64,000 bases of DNA, from the NCBI GenBank assembly GCA_963715655.1, contig OY970262.1, positions 1,240,001 through 1,304,000 on the forward strand, read 5' to 3'. Position numbers and translations under genes: made by a program. A model generated the notes under the pieces. The model did no database searches, had not been told where the DNA came from, and worked only from the letters and a program-made list of their open reading frames with translations. The DNA comes from JANQPD01 sp963715655. GTDB taxonomy: Bacteria; Bacteroidota; Bacteroidia; Flavobacteriales; Schleiferiaceae. Position 1 is the stretch's first letter. Each line of letters starts with the position of its first letter. Shown piece after piece: positions 36,975 to 46,450 of the stretch.

Positions 36975-37001
36975 ACTGCACCTTCACTATCTAAATAAAA
37001 A

Positions 37002-39452
37002 ATGGAATACATAGGAGAACATCTTTTACCCGGCATATTGGGTCGGCTTTTTGTAAACATCGCAATGGTGGGGGCTTTAGTGTCGGCTGTTGGGTACATT
37101 ATTTACTTTAAAAATAAAGAAAACGGCTATTTAAAAGTAGGCCGTAGTGCCTTTATTGCACATACCATTGGTGTATTTGGTATTGTTGCTACGTTGTTTT
37201 ATTTATTATTGAGCCATTATTTTGAGTACGATTATGTTTGGAAACACTCTAGCCTAGAGTTACCGTTCAAATATACCTTTAGTGCCTTTTGGGAAGGGCA
37301 AGAGGGGAGTTTCATTCTATGGATGTTTTGGAATGCAGTATTGGGTATGATTTTAATGCGCACCAGTAAAAAATTGGAAGGTGGCACTATGGCGGTGTTT
37401 GCCGTAGTGCAGGCATTTTTAGCAAGCATGATTTTAGGAAAGTACATAGGTTCAATTAAAATTGGTAGCAGCCCTTTTGTACTCATGCGCAACACAAGCG
37501 ACAACTTTGGTTTGCCTTGGACACAGGTGGCAGATTACCTCAATAAGTTTCCGGCTTTTATGGATGGTACGGGTTTAAACCCTTTGCTTCAAAATTATTG
37601 GATGACCATTCACCCACCTACCTTGTTTTTAGGCTTTGCATCTACATTACCGGTTTTTGCTTTTGCTATGGCAGCCTTGTTTAGCAAGCAATACACCAGT
37701 TGGGTAAAAACTGCGTTGCCTTGGGCGTTTTTTAGCGTTGGTATTTTAGGTTTGGGTATTTTAATGGGTGGCGCTTGGGCGTATGAAGCATTAAGCTTTG
37801 GTGGGTTTTGGGCTTGGGATCCGGTGGAAAATTCATCTTTAGTGCCGTGGATTGTAATGGTGGGCGCAGCGCACTTATTATTAATTTATAGAAACAGAAA
37901 AACCGGCTTAACCTCTGCTTTTTTTATGGTTATCCTCAGCTTTTTGCTAATACTATATTCTACTTTTTTAACACGTAGTGGAGTGTTAGGCGATACCTCC
38001 GTGCACTCGTTTGTAGGTTTAGGCCTAAGCGGACAGTTACTTGTTTACCTACTTACTTTCGTGGTGGTTTCTTTTGCTATGCTCTTTTACAGGATGAAGC
38101 ATTTTCCTAAAGAAAAAACAGATGATAATTTAAGTTCGCGTGAATTTTGGATGTTCATTGGTAGCTTGGTGTTACTAATAGCCGCTTTCCAAATTATTTT
38201 TACCACCAGCATTCCGGTTATCAACCAAGTTTTTGGACCTGAAGGGCTGCTGCCAATAAATGCGATTAACTCTAGCCTGTACGCAGAAAACATTGCACCT
38301 CCTATCGAAATAATTGATCATTATAACGCTTGGCAAGTGCCCTTTGCTTTGGTTATCAGTTTATTAATGGCATTTGGACAGTTTTTAAATTATCGAAAAA
38401 CTTCGGCTGAACGGTTTTGGAAAAGTATTTTTATATCAGTAGCCATTGCTCTAGTGGTAACCACTTTTGTAGCACAACGCTATAATTTTTGGGATAATAT
38501 TTTATACCTGTTGTTGCTTTTTACTTCCTTATTTGCGGCCATTAGTAATATGGATTATTGGTTGCGTTTACGCAAAGGTAATTGGCAGTTTAGCGGCAGT
38601 TCAATTGCGCACCTTGGTTTTGCTTTAATCTTGGCAGGTTCGTTAATTAGCAATGCTAAAAAACAGGTAGTTAGTAGCACCGAAGTTTTTTTAGGCGAAG
38701 ATTTTCCCTCTAATGAAAATGCACTTTTAGAAGAAGGTGATACCACAAAGCTTGCAGGTTATTACGCCATTTTTGAAGGTATGCAAGAAGGTGAAAATCG
38801 TAAACAGTTTTACAATGTAAGTTATTACGATGTGCAGGAAGACAGTAGCTTAACCAAAGCATTTAGTTTGCAGCCTTTCTTACAATTGTCTGACAATATG
38901 GGACCAACCCCTAACCCAAGTACGCAGCATTATTGGGATAAAGACTTATACACACACGTAACGTATTCTTCCTATTTAGAGCCCGAAAGTCCTGATGGTT
39001 ACGGTAAGGAAATGGAGGTGCGTTTAAAAAGAGGCGACACCGCAATTTACCGTCAGCACTTTGTTGTGATGGACAGTTTGCAAGTTAATGCGGCAGCCGA
39101 TTCAGCTACGGGTCAATTAAAAGTTATAAAGCTTACTGCTAAACTTCAAGTAATAAATGTTATGGGCGAAAGCTTTACAGCAGCGCCAAGTTTTATTTTA
39201 GAAGATGATATTCAAAGCCACGAAGATGCTTACTTAGAACCGCAGAAATTTAAATTTAGGTTTGAGGAAATGGATACTGAAACCAACGAGGTGGTGTTAA
39301 AAGCCTACGAAGAGCTGGGAGAAGAAAAGCCATTTATTGTGCTTAAAGCGATTATGTTTCCGCTAATAAACTTACTGTGGTTGGGTTGTATTTTAATGGT
39401 AATTGGCTCTGCAATAGCAGTAGTACAACGTGTTAAAAAACAAAAGGCTTAA
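37002..39452 (+). CDS. ccmF: Haem lyase CcmF (CcsA-like)
   Basis: 816-aa polytopic membrane protein that attaches haem to apocytochrome c. It carries the WWD signature GGFWAWDPVENSSLVPWIV near residue 265-285 and the upstream WMTIHPPTLFLGFAST with a ligand His. At least a dozen membrane helices are followed near residue 555-780 by a periplasmic domain and then a last transmembrane helix. Larger than E. coli CcmF (about 650 aa), as usual in Bacteroidota. It is the last gene of the ccm run, 134 bp behind ccmE; its stop overlaps the convergent T9SS type B gene by 4 bp. Confidence 0.94.
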   Translation: MEYIGEHLLPGILGRLFVNIAMVGALVSAVGYIIYFKNKENGYLKVGRSAFIAHTIGVFGIVATLFYLLLSHYFEYDYVWKHSSLELPFKYTFSAFWEGQEGSFILWMFWNAVLGMILMRTSKKLEGGTMAVFAVVQAFLASMILGKYIGSIKIGSSPFVLMRNTSDNFGLPWTQVADYLNKFPAFMDGTGLNPLLQNYWMTIHPPTLFLGFASTLPVFAFAMAALFSKQYTSWVKTALPWAFFSVGILGLGILMGGAWAYEALSFGGFWAWDPVENSSLVPWIVMVGAAHLLLIYRNRKTGLTSAFFMVILSFLLILYSTFLTRSGVLGDTSVHSFVGLGLSGQLLVYLLTFVVVSFAMLFYRMKHFPKEKTDDNLSSREFWMFIGSLVLLIAAFQIIFTTSIPVINQVFGPEGLLPINAINSSLYAENIAPPIEIIDHYNAWQVPFALVISLLMAFGQFLNYRKTSAERFWKSIFISVAIALVVTTFVAQRYNFWDNILYLLLLFTSLFAAISNMDYWLRLRKGNWQFSGSSIAHLGFALILAGSLISNAKKQVVSSTEVFLGEDFPSNENALLEEGDTTKLAGYYAIFEGMQEGENRKQFYNVSYYDVQEDSSLTKAFSLQPFLQLSDNMGPTPNPSTQHYWDKDLYTHVTYSSYLEPESPDGYGKEMEVRLKRGDTAIYRQHFVVMDSLQVNAAADSATGQLKVIKLTAKLQVINVMGESFTAAPSFILEDDIQSHEDAYLEPQKFKFRFEEMDTETNEVVLKAYEELGEEKPFIVLKAIMFPLINLLWLGCILMVIGSAIAVVQRVKKQKA

Positions 39453-41410
39453 TTAGCGTTGCGCATTATAGTTACTGCATTTTTTTGTACCACTATTTTA
39501 TCGCAACGTAAAATATAATAATAAGTACCATCGGGTAAAGGGTCACCTTCTGCGGAAATACCTGTCCAAGCATTATCATAAGCTGCTTGGTAATACACTT
39601 CCGTTCCCCATCGGTTTAGCACAATTAATTCGCAATCTAAGTCAGGGTTTATTGAATTTAAATCAAAGGTTTCATTTAGCCCATCACCATTTGGAGTAAA
39701 AAGATTTATTACTTCCACGGCATCGGTATTTGGCTCTAAAAAGACCAAAACGGTATCTAAACCTTGGCAACCATTATGATCAGTTCCTAAAAGATAAAAG
39801 CTAACGGTATCACTGTTATTTCTGTTAAATTCTACGGTAACTGAATTAGTGGTCATCCCGTTAAAACCTACGGATTCATTTGAACTCCACAGATAGGTAG
39901 AAGCACCGGTTCCAAATAAGTTTAAAAGTTTATCTCGGCTCACCAAAGTATCTTCACCGGCATATACATTTACCGTGTACGCATCCGCTTGAATGCTATC
40001 TCTTAAAAAATACTGACAGCCATTGGCGGTTACTTTTAAGTTTATGTAGTGCTTTCCGGGAGTGTCCCACGTTACTCCTTCCACAAAAGGTTTAAAACTA
40101 ACCATTGGGCGGGCATCGGGGCCAAAGTCCCATTCAAATTTAGTACCTGGTGGGTATGCACCGTTGGGCGAAAAATCTAAATCTAATCCTTCAAAACAGG
40201 TAATACCGCGCATGGTAAAGGTTGGACTAATAGGTTGTCTGATGGTGAACGTACTTATTATGGTATCCGCGCAAGCTGCACCCGGTTCTGCTATCATAGT
40301 TACGGTGTACGTTCCGGGGCCGGGGTAGGTATAAGTAGGTTCATAAAGAGTAGAGGTATCAGTGATAGAATTTGGATCGCCAAAATCCCATAAATACCCG
40401 GTGGCTCCTGTGCTTTGGTTGGTAAAGTCAATGGTAAAACCATCGCAACCCAAGGTTGGATCTTCTATTTGAGTTACAATATCACTCGTTACCGTGCTTA
40501 CACAACTCGCAAAATTAAATTGATAATCAAGCCGCACTTCACTCAGCAATAAATTTCCACGGTATTCACTTACGCAAATTCCTACCACGTATTGTCCTAA
40601 TTGATTTGATGTTCCCGTAAGGGTACCTGTATTAGGGTCTAGTGTAAAAGCAGGGTTTCCAGGTAATGGTGCACTACTAGTAAAAGGAGGCACCAAGGGT
40701 ACAGGATTAAAAGGAGGAGGACAAGGCGGGGATGGAGTTGTGGAACTACAAGTACCACCGGCACCACCGCCACCAGTAGTGCCACCACCAGTAAAAATTT
40801 CGCAAAATTCAAAAAAGAGCGAATCTCCATCAGGGTCTGTTGCATTTATGGGAATAGTAGTGGGTATGCCTAAGCAAAGCGTTACAGGAGGCACACCAAC
40901 TATTTGTGGCGAACTGTTACAGGTAAGGTCCATGCTAGGAATATTAATGGAATAAGTATTACCAAAACTGCCCGAGTTATTTACGTTTGATATAGTATTG
41001 TTTCTACAACAACGCTGATGCACTAACGTGTAGCCACCAAGCACAATAGGTAAAATAGCTGTGTAGTTATATTCACTGTATTCAGAACATAAAGCGGGTG
41101 GGGCAGAGGCACACGGGTTACCCGTAAACCCTGTGGAAACCTGAATAGTAGGCCCTTTAGGTGAGCTCAGGGTCATAATCAAATTGTTGTTAATATCATA
41201 TACAGCCACTTCCGCAATTGTATCAAATGGAGCTCCATTACCACCACAATCACGATAAACTCTTAGCTTTATATCATAGGAATTTACTGCATTACCTGGT
41301 GTACAAGTATAGGATATTTCACCACCTATTAGGTGTGCCGCTTGTATGTATTGGATAAAACCAAAGCATAGAAACAGGAGTAAAGTTGATTTTGCAAGAG
41401 TTAACTTCAA
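39449..41410 (-). CDS. T9SS type B cargo protein with PKD domains and CHU_C sorting domain
   Basis: 653 aa, secreted. Signal peptide through about residue 24, mature N-terminus AAHLIGGEISYTC. Next an N-terminal region of roughly 280 residues with several Cys, including QRCCRNN, and a Pro/Gly-rich loop; PKD-like domains (GYLWDFGDPNS about 345-400, FEWDFGPDARP about 425-480); and the type B domain at about 570-653: NLFTPNGDGLNETFDLNSI, NRWGTEVYY, DGTYYYILRC. Type B CTDs are exported by T9SS and often need a partner of the SprF family for surface attachment. The protein is a paralogue of the one at 55697-57883. No SprF-like gene is adjacent. Confidence 0.93.
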   Translation of the reverse strand: MKLTLAKSTLLLFLCFGFIQYIQAAHLIGGEISYTCTPGNAVNSYDIKLRVYRDCGGNGAPFDTIAEVAVYDINNNLIMTLSSPKGPTIQVSTGFTGNPCASAPPALCSEYSEYNYTAILPIVLGGYTLVHQRCCRNNTISNVNNSGSFGNTYSINIPSMDLTCNSSPQIVGVPPVTLCLGIPTTIPINATDPDGDSLFFEFCEIFTGGGTTGGGGAGGTCSSTTPSPPCPPPFNPVPLVPPFTSSAPLPGNPAFTLDPNTGTLTGTSNQLGQYVVGICVSEYRGNLLLSEVRLDYQFNFASCVSTVTSDIVTQIEDPTLGCDGFTIDFTNQSTGATGYLWDFGDPNSITDTSTLYEPTYTYPGPGTYTVTMIAEPGAACADTIISTFTIRQPISPTFTMRGITCFEGLDLDFSPNGAYPPGTKFEWDFGPDARPMVSFKPFVEGVTWDTPGKHYINLKVTANGCQYFLRDSIQADAYTVNVYAGEDTLVSRDKLLNLFGTGASTYLWSSNESVGFNGMTTNSVTVEFNRNNSDTVSFYLLGTDHNGCQGLDTVLVFLEPNTDAVEVINLFTPNGDGLNETFDLNSINPDLDCELIVLNRWGTEVYYQAAYDNAWTGISAEGDPLPDGTYYYILRCDKIVVQKNAVTIMRNAN

Positions 41411-41708
41411 AGAGATATAAATTTATAGGGGAAAGATACAATAGGTTTAGTGAAAATGGTAAGCCATATATGTAAAGGTGTAGATGGGCTTTAGTTTACG
41501 ATTTATCCCGAGTTTTAATTAATCATTATTGAGCCACTTCAAAGAACTTATCCCAAATGATGTTTTTAAATGCTCCTTAAAACAGCCATTGGTATAATAA
41601 CTTTGTCCATTTTTTATATGGACGTTGGTATTTTACCCAGTTCCTGCATAAAGGCATCGATAATTTTTAAGGTGCTATTACCAACAAAATCTTCCCTTAA
41701 TTTGCAGC
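41411..41708. other. Divergent spacer without genes
   Basis: About 300 bp between the type B gene and the DUF2520 gene. It contains TAnnTTTG-like boxes at 41598-41605 (TAACTTTG) and 41697-41704; nothing else is recognisable. Confidence 0.4.
41697..41704 (+). promoter_or_regulatory. -7-like box abutting the DUF2520 gene start
   Basis: TTAATTTG followed by CAGC and the GTG at 41709; 4 nt between box and start codon. The second base deviates from TAnnTTTG. Confidence 0.35.
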
Positions 41709-42458
41709 GTGCAACCCACCTTACATATTGCAATTATAGGCTACGGCAATGCAGGTAAATATCTGCATAAAGCTTTTGCTGATGCGCATATTATTACCAC
41801 TATTTATACACGTAAAGGATTAGGCATAAGTAAATTACTTAGCACATTTGACACTGACGCAGCCAAATTTAACATGGTGCTTCTTTGCGTAAATGACAGC
41901 GCTATTGCCGAGGTTAGTAGCGCACTACTTTCAGGTAATTTTATTTTAGCACATTGTAGTGGAGCAGCCAATCTTACCTTGCTTAATAATAAGCATTCTA
42001 GGCGAGCTGTTTTTTATCCGCTAATGAGCATGACACCTAAAAGTACTGTTCCTGTACAAGAAATTCCTTTTTGTTTAGAGACGGAACGAGAAGCGGATTT
42101 GGTTTTTTTAGAAAGTTTAACGCAATTATTAAAAGCTAAAAGCTACAGCATAACATCAGAACAGCGAAAATATGTGCACTTGGCGGCAGTGCTTGCCCAT
42201 AATTTTGGAAATTATTTGTTTGCGGAAGCACAAGAAATTCTTAGCAAACAGCAAATAGACTTTCAACTCCTTATACCTTTGCTACAGCAACAGTTATATA
42301 TGCTAAAGCAACAACGGGCAATTGAAATACAAACAGGGCCTGCTATACGAAAAGATATAAAAACTATAGAAGCGCACTTAGATATGCTCGAAAACGACCG
42401 GCAAAAAGCTGTTTATACATTTTTAACCAACGCCATACAAACACAACATGAATCTTAA
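41709..42458 (+). CDS. Rossmann-like / DUF2520 protein
   Basis: 249 aa. N-terminal Rossmann fold starting IAIIGYGNAGKYLHKAF (GxGxxG-type dinucleotide loop), a strand-helix pair ending LAHCSGAANL, then the DUF2520 helical domain with HLAAVLAHNFGNYL and the family-typical QTGPAIRKD. The architecture resembles NADP- or F420-dependent 3-hydroxyacid or pyrroline carboxylate reductase types; the substrate is unknown. GTG start: the first strand begins four residues later, no ATG is available and an in-frame stop lies at 41661. It overlaps kdsC by 11 bp, and DUF2520-kdsC-ubiA-maf recurs as a set in Flavobacteriia as far as I know. Confidence 0.85.
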   Translation: MQPTLHIAIIGYGNAGKYLHKAFADAHIITTIYTRKGLGISKLLSTFDTDAAKFNMVLLCVNDSAIAEVSSALLSGNFILAHCSGAANLTLLNNKHSRRAVFYPLMSMTPKSTVPVQEIPFCLETEREADLVFLESLTQLLKAKSYSITSEQRKYVHLAAVLAHNFGNYLFAEAQEILSKQQIDFQLLIPLLQQQLYMLKQQRAIEIQTGPAIRKDIKTIEAHLDMLENDRQKAVYTFLTNAIQTQHES

Positions 42459-42981
42459 CTATAAACAGAAGCTAAAGCATATTAAAGCTTTTGTATTTGA
42501 CATTGATGGGGTGCTTACCAACGGTATTTTTCAAATTGGCGAAGATGGAAAACCCGTTAGAAATATGAATAGTAAAGATGGTTATGCCTTACAATTAGCC
42601 GTTAAAAAAGGATACATTGTAGCGGTTATTTCAGGAGGAAAATGTGATGGAGTAAAAGCACTTTTGCAAAAAGCGGGACTTACTGATATTTATATGGCGG
42701 TGCCGAACAAAGAAGAAGCTTGGGCAGATTTTTTAGCGGTTTACGCGCATCAAGATTTAACGGAAGAGCAAATTTTATACATGGGCGATGATATTCCCGA
42801 TTATTTTTTGGTGCAAAAAGCTGGGGTGGGTTGCACTCCGGCCAACGGTGTAACGGAAATTAAGCAAATAGCAGATTACGTAAGTCATAAAAACGGGGGC
42901 GAAGGGTGTGCCCGAGATGTAATTGAACAAACCCTTAAAGTGCAGGAAAACTGGATGCTAAAAGACGATTTCGCTTGGTAA
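42448..42981 (+). CDS. kdsC: KdsC-type HAD phosphatase (KDO 8-phosphate phosphatase)
   Basis: 177 aa. HAD motif I FVFDIDGVLTNG near residue 16, motif II VISGG, motif III Lys and GDDIPDYFLVQKAG as motif IV; capless C1 tetramer type of the usual 170-180 aa. Hydrolyses 3-deoxy-D-manno-octulosonate 8-phosphate in LPS inner-core synthesis; sialic-acid or other nonulosonate phosphatases share the fold, so the exact sugar is inferred. ATG overlaps the DUF2520 stop by 11 bp. Confidence 0.9.
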   Translation: MNLNYKQKLKHIKAFVFDIDGVLTNGIFQIGEDGKPVRNMNSKDGYALQLAVKKGYIVAVISGGKCDGVKALLQKAGLTDIYMAVPNKEEAWADFLAVYAHQDLTEEQILYMGDDIPDYFLVQKAGVGCTPANGVTEIKQIADYVSHKNGGEGCARDVIEQTLKVQENWMLKDDFAW

Positions 42982-43910
42982 AATTATTACCATATTTAAA
43001 ATTGGTACGCTGGCCAAACCTTTTGATGATTGTGTTTGTGCAGTACCTAATACGCTTTAGCGTGATTCTGTGGCTAGATATTGATCATTTTTTAAACAAT
43101 TGGCAATTCGCCTTGGGCGCGTTGTGTAGCGTGCTTTTGGCTGCTGCCGGATACATAATTAATGATTTATATGATTTGGAAGCCGATGGGATTAACAAGC
43201 CACACAGGGTAACCATTGGCAAAGAAATTTCCGTTAAACGTGCCTGGAGTGTATATTTATATACCAACCTGCTTGCCATAATTGTTGGCTATTACTTAGC
43301 TAATCTTATCCGCATGACCGACTTGGGACTTATACCCTTGGTGGCTGCTGCACTGTTATATTTATACGCAGTAGATTTAAAAAAACGAGCAATTCTAGGT
43401 AATATTATTGTTTCATTACTCACCGCTTTACCGGTTTTTTTGGTGGCGGTGTATGATTTATTGCCCGCCCTTACGGTAGAAAATGCCCCAGTATTGCGCC
43501 CGTTTATTTATATAATTAGCGGATACGCACTCTTTGCTTTTTGGTTAAATTTTATGCGAGAAATTATTAAAGATGCGGAAGATATTGGAGGAGATGATAA
43601 AAGCGGATACAAAACATTGGCAGTTTTGCTAGGCCCTATTCAAGTGCGGTATGTTATCTTTTTATTGCTTGTTGTGCTTATGAGCTGCACGGTTACATTC
43701 AACTATTATCTGTTTCAAAACGAAGAATGGTTGTCAGCAGGTTATGTTTTGTTAGCTATTAATTCTCCCTTAACCTACTTTGGTGTAAAATTGTATGAAG
43801 CCGGGCAGGCCGAAGACTATACACTGTTAAGCAAACTTATGAAGTTAATTATGCTGCTAGGGATATTGAGTATGCTAGTATTTGCCGGAAGTTTAAAGCT
43901 TGCGGCATGA
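42975..43910 (+). CDS. UbiA-family prenyltransferase
   Basis: 311 aa, eight or nine membrane helices. The two Asp-rich prenyl-diphosphate/Mg sites are NDLYDLEADGINKPHR near 62-77 and KDAEDIGGDDKSGYKTL near 197-213. The family includes (di)geranylgeranylglyceryl phosphate synthase, homogentisate and menaquinone prenyltransferases. The Flavobacteriia protein at this locus is usually called a geranylgeranylglycerol-phosphate geranylgeranyltransferase, but the acceptor cannot be read here. Start codon TTG at 42975, overlapping the kdsC stop by 7 bp; conserved LVRWPNLL follows. Stop overlaps maf by 4 bp. Confidence 0.88.
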   Translation: MVKLLPYLKLVRWPNLLMIVFVQYLIRFSVILWLDIDHFLNNWQFALGALCSVLLAAAGYIINDLYDLEADGINKPHRVTIGKEISVKRAWSVYLYTNLLAIIVGYYLANLIRMTDLGLIPLVAAALLYLYAVDLKKRAILGNIIVSLLTALPVFLVAVYDLLPALTVENAPVLRPFIYIISGYALFAFWLNFMREIIKDAEDIGGDDKSGYKTLAVLLGPIQVRYVIFLLLVVLMSCTVTFNYYLFQNEEWLSAGYVLLAINSPLTYFGVKLYEAGQAEDYTLLSKLMKLIMLLGILSMLVFAGSLKLAA

Positions 43911-44485
43911 ACATAGTTCCAAAAGAGAAAACCCTAATTTTAGCTTCAAAATCACCCAGAAGAAAAGCACTTTTAGAGGAAATGGGTATTCCGTTTACTG
44001 CCAAAAGTAAACCTACGGAAGAGGATTATCCTAAGCATTTAAAAGGAGCGGATATAGCCGAATTTTTGGCGCATAAAAAGGCGTTGGCTTTTGCCGATGA
44101 AATTACTGAAAACGAAATTGTATTAAGTTCAGATACGGTGGTTTGGTGCGACAGTAAATCGCTTGAAAAAGCCAAAACTGAAAGTGAAGCCGCAGAAATG
44201 TTGCGCTTTTTATCAGGTAAAAAGCACCATGTAATTACGGGTGTTTGCTTGTTTTCTACATTAAAAACAGAAACGTTTAGCGATGCCGTGGAAGTAACAT
44301 TTAAAACGCTTACTGAAAAAGAAATAAAACATTACATAAACACCTGTAAACCCTTTGATAAAGCGGGTGCATACGGTATTCAGGAGTGGATTGGCATGAT
44401 TGGTATTAGCGAAATTAAAGGTTCTTATTTTACGGTAATGGGTTTGCCCACGCATTTGGTGTATCACAGGCTTCAAAATTTTTAA
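43907..44485 (+). CDS. maf: Maf-family nucleotide pyrophosphatase
   Basis: 192 aa. N-terminal LILASKSPRRKALLEEMGI (the SxSPRR phosphate loop), SDTVVWCD with the catalytic Asp, SGKKHHVITGV and a late GAYGIQEWIGM block identify Maf. The family hydrolyses dTTP/UTP or modified nucleotides to monophosphates and pyrophosphate; residues deciding the subclass are not clear to me. ATGA overlap with the UbiA gene. Confidence 0.94.
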   Translation: MNIVPKEKTLILASKSPRRKALLEEMGIPFTAKSKPTEEDYPKHLKGADIAEFLAHKKALAFADEITENEIVLSSDTVVWCDSKSLEKAKTESEAAEMLRFLSGKKHHVITGVCLFSTLKTETFSDAVEVTFKTLTEKEIKHYINTCKPFDKAGAYGIQEWIGMIGISEIKGSYFTVMGLPTHLVYHRLQNF

Positions 44486-44524
44486 TTGCGTAATTCTTCG
44501 TAAACTGCGGTATAAATAGCTCTT

Positions 44525-45976
44525 ATGAAAAAGAAAGTCACGTTGGGCATTGCGCTTTTACCCGTTTTGTTTCTGGTTATATTATTAAGCATCAATGTAA
44601 TATACGTGTATGGCGATGATGCACTTTCTGGTTCTAATCAATTTATTCTTTTACTTTCCGGTGCTTTTGCAGCCTTAGTTGGGTTTACCCAAGGGTTTAG
44701 TTATGAAAAAATGCTAAAGGGCATAGAAAAATCAGTAAGGAGCACCACCGGAGCAATATTAATTTTACTACTCATTGGTTCCCTGGCGGGCAGTTGGATG
44801 CTCAGCGGTATAGTACCGGCCATGATTTATTATGGTTTACAAATATTAAGTCCTAGTGTTTTTTTACCGGCAGCCGCTATTATTTGTGCCTTGGTTTCTT
44901 TAGCAACCGGTAGCAGCTGGAGTACTACCGCCACAGTGGGTATTGCCCTTATCGGGATAGGCGAGGTCATGGGTATGAACAACGCAATGGTAGCCGGAGC
45001 AGTAATTTCGGGCGCTTATTTTGGCGATAAAATTTCACCACTTTCTGATACTACTAACTTGGCTCCGGCCATGGCGGGTACAGATTTATTTACACACATT
45101 CGTTATATGCTGTACACTACAGTGCCCTCCTTTGCCATAGCGCTCATCTTATTTGTAATTTTAAGTTTAAACTTTAAAGCAGCCGAAGCGGTGAATAATA
45201 TTCAACCTATTTTAGATGAATTAAACACCACATTTAACATTACGCCTTGGTTATTTTTAGTGCCGGCTTTGGTTATTTTTCTTATCATAAAAAAAATGCC
45301 GGCCTTACCGGCTATTTTAATTGGAACCTTGACAGGAGCTTTGTTTGCGGTAGTTTTTCAGGGAAATCTATTGCAATCGCTAAACAATGGAGCCGCCTTA
45401 GCAGCCGTAGATTATTACAAACTTGTGATGAATGCTTTAACGGTAAATATGAGCTACCCCGCCACCCACCCCGTGCTACAAAGCTTATTAGAGTCTGGCG
45501 GTATGGCCGGAATGCTAAATACCGTGTGGTTAATTTTAGCCGCCATGACGTTTGGTGGCGTAATGGAAGCATGCGGATTTTTGGAAGTAATTAGCAACGC
45601 ATTATTAAAATTAGCCAAGGGAACGGCCTCCTTAATAGCTACCACAGCCGGCACTTGCTTGGCTATAAACGTAACTGCTTCAGATCAGTATTTGGCCATA
45701 GTAGTACCAGGGCGTATGTATGCAGATGCCTATAAAAAGCGCGGCTTAGCACCAGAAAATTTAAGTAGAACATTAGAAGATAGCGGAACGGTAACCTCCG
45801 TATTAGTGCCGTGGAATACCTGTGGCGCATACCAAAGTGGTGTGTTAAAAGTAGATACCTTGGCGTATTTACCTTTTGCCTTTTTTAATTTGTTGAGCCC
45901 TTTTATGACCATCATTTTTGCGGCATTTGATATTAAAATAAGACGATTACTAACCAACGATAAAGCGCATGGCTAG
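44525..45976 (+). CDS. nhaC: Na+/H+ antiporter NhaC family
   Basis: 483 aa, about twelve membrane helices. Family blocks: LATGSSWSTTATVGIALIGIG near 135-155, GAVISGAYFGDKISPLSDTTN near 162-182, NVTASDQYLAIVVPGRMYAD near 391-410, and SRTLEDSGTVTSVLVPWNTCG near 415-435. Length typical. It exchanges Na+ for H+ (or a malate/lactate-linked variant in some members) at the inner membrane. It starts 39 bp after maf and overlaps the next gene by 8 bp. Confidence 0.93.
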   Translation: MKKKVTLGIALLPVLFLVILLSINVIYVYGDDALSGSNQFILLLSGAFAALVGFTQGFSYEKMLKGIEKSVRSTTGAILILLLIGSLAGSWMLSGIVPAMIYYGLQILSPSVFLPAAAIICALVSLATGSSWSTTATVGIALIGIGEVMGMNNAMVAGAVISGAYFGDKISPLSDTTNLAPAMAGTDLFTHIRYMLYTTVPSFAIALILFVILSLNFKAAEAVNNIQPILDELNTTFNITPWLFLVPALVIFLIIKKMPALPAILIGTLTGALFAVVFQGNLLQSLNNGAALAAVDYYKLVMNALTVNMSYPATHPVLQSLLESGGMAGMLNTVWLILAAMTFGGVMEACGFLEVISNALLKLAKGTASLIATTAGTCLAINVTASDQYLAIVVPGRMYADAYKKRGLAPENLSRTLEDSGTVTSVLVPWNTCGAYQSGVLKVDTLAYLPFAFFNLLSPFMTIIFAAFDIKIRRLLTNDKAHG

Positions 45977-46442
45977 CAAAGGGCAAACACATTTAAAATG
46001 GGTAGAAAAACTAACCCATTTAATGGATAGTAAATTTACTTTTCCCGGTACTAAGCTCCGTTTTGGTTTAGACCCTATAATTGGTTTGGTACCCTTTTTA
46101 GGTGATGGCGTAAGTTTAATGATTTCCGGTTTGTTGGTAAGTAGTTTGTGGCGTTATAATGCTAGTGGTGAGGTAAAAGCACGTTTGGTGGTAAATGTTT
46201 TGCTTGATTTTTTAATCGGCTCTATTCCTATAATTGGTTCCATTTGGGATTTCTTTTTTAAAGCCAATGAGCGCAACTTAAAGTTGATAAAAAGTCACAT
46301 GGAAGAAGGTAAATATCAAGGCGATGGAAAAGGAGTGGTATGGAGTGTAGGTATAATCATTTTTTTTGTACTCGCTTTCTTTTTCTATTTGGCAATTCGC
46401 TTAATTGATTGGCTCTTTACATTGGCCGGTTCTGCATTTTAA
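45969..46442 (+). CDS. DUF4112 membrane protein
   Basis: 157 aa. The DUF4112 block reads FGLDPIIGLVPFLGDGVSL, then LLDFLIGSIPIIGSIWDFFF and KANERNLKLIKSHME; one or two hydrophobic hairpins and a final hydrophobic segment (IIIFFVLAFFFYLAIRLI). Function unknown. ATG overlaps nhaC by 8 bp, so expression is probably coupled. Confidence 0.9.
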   Translation: MASKGQTHLKWVEKLTHLMDSKFTFPGTKLRFGLDPIIGLVPFLGDGVSLMISGLLVSSLWRYNASGEVKARLVVNVLLDFLIGSIPIIGSIWDFFFKANERNLKLIKSHMEEGKYQGDGKGVVWSVGIIIFFVLAFFFYLAIRLIDWLFTLAGSAF

Positions 46443-46450
46443 ATAAGCTT

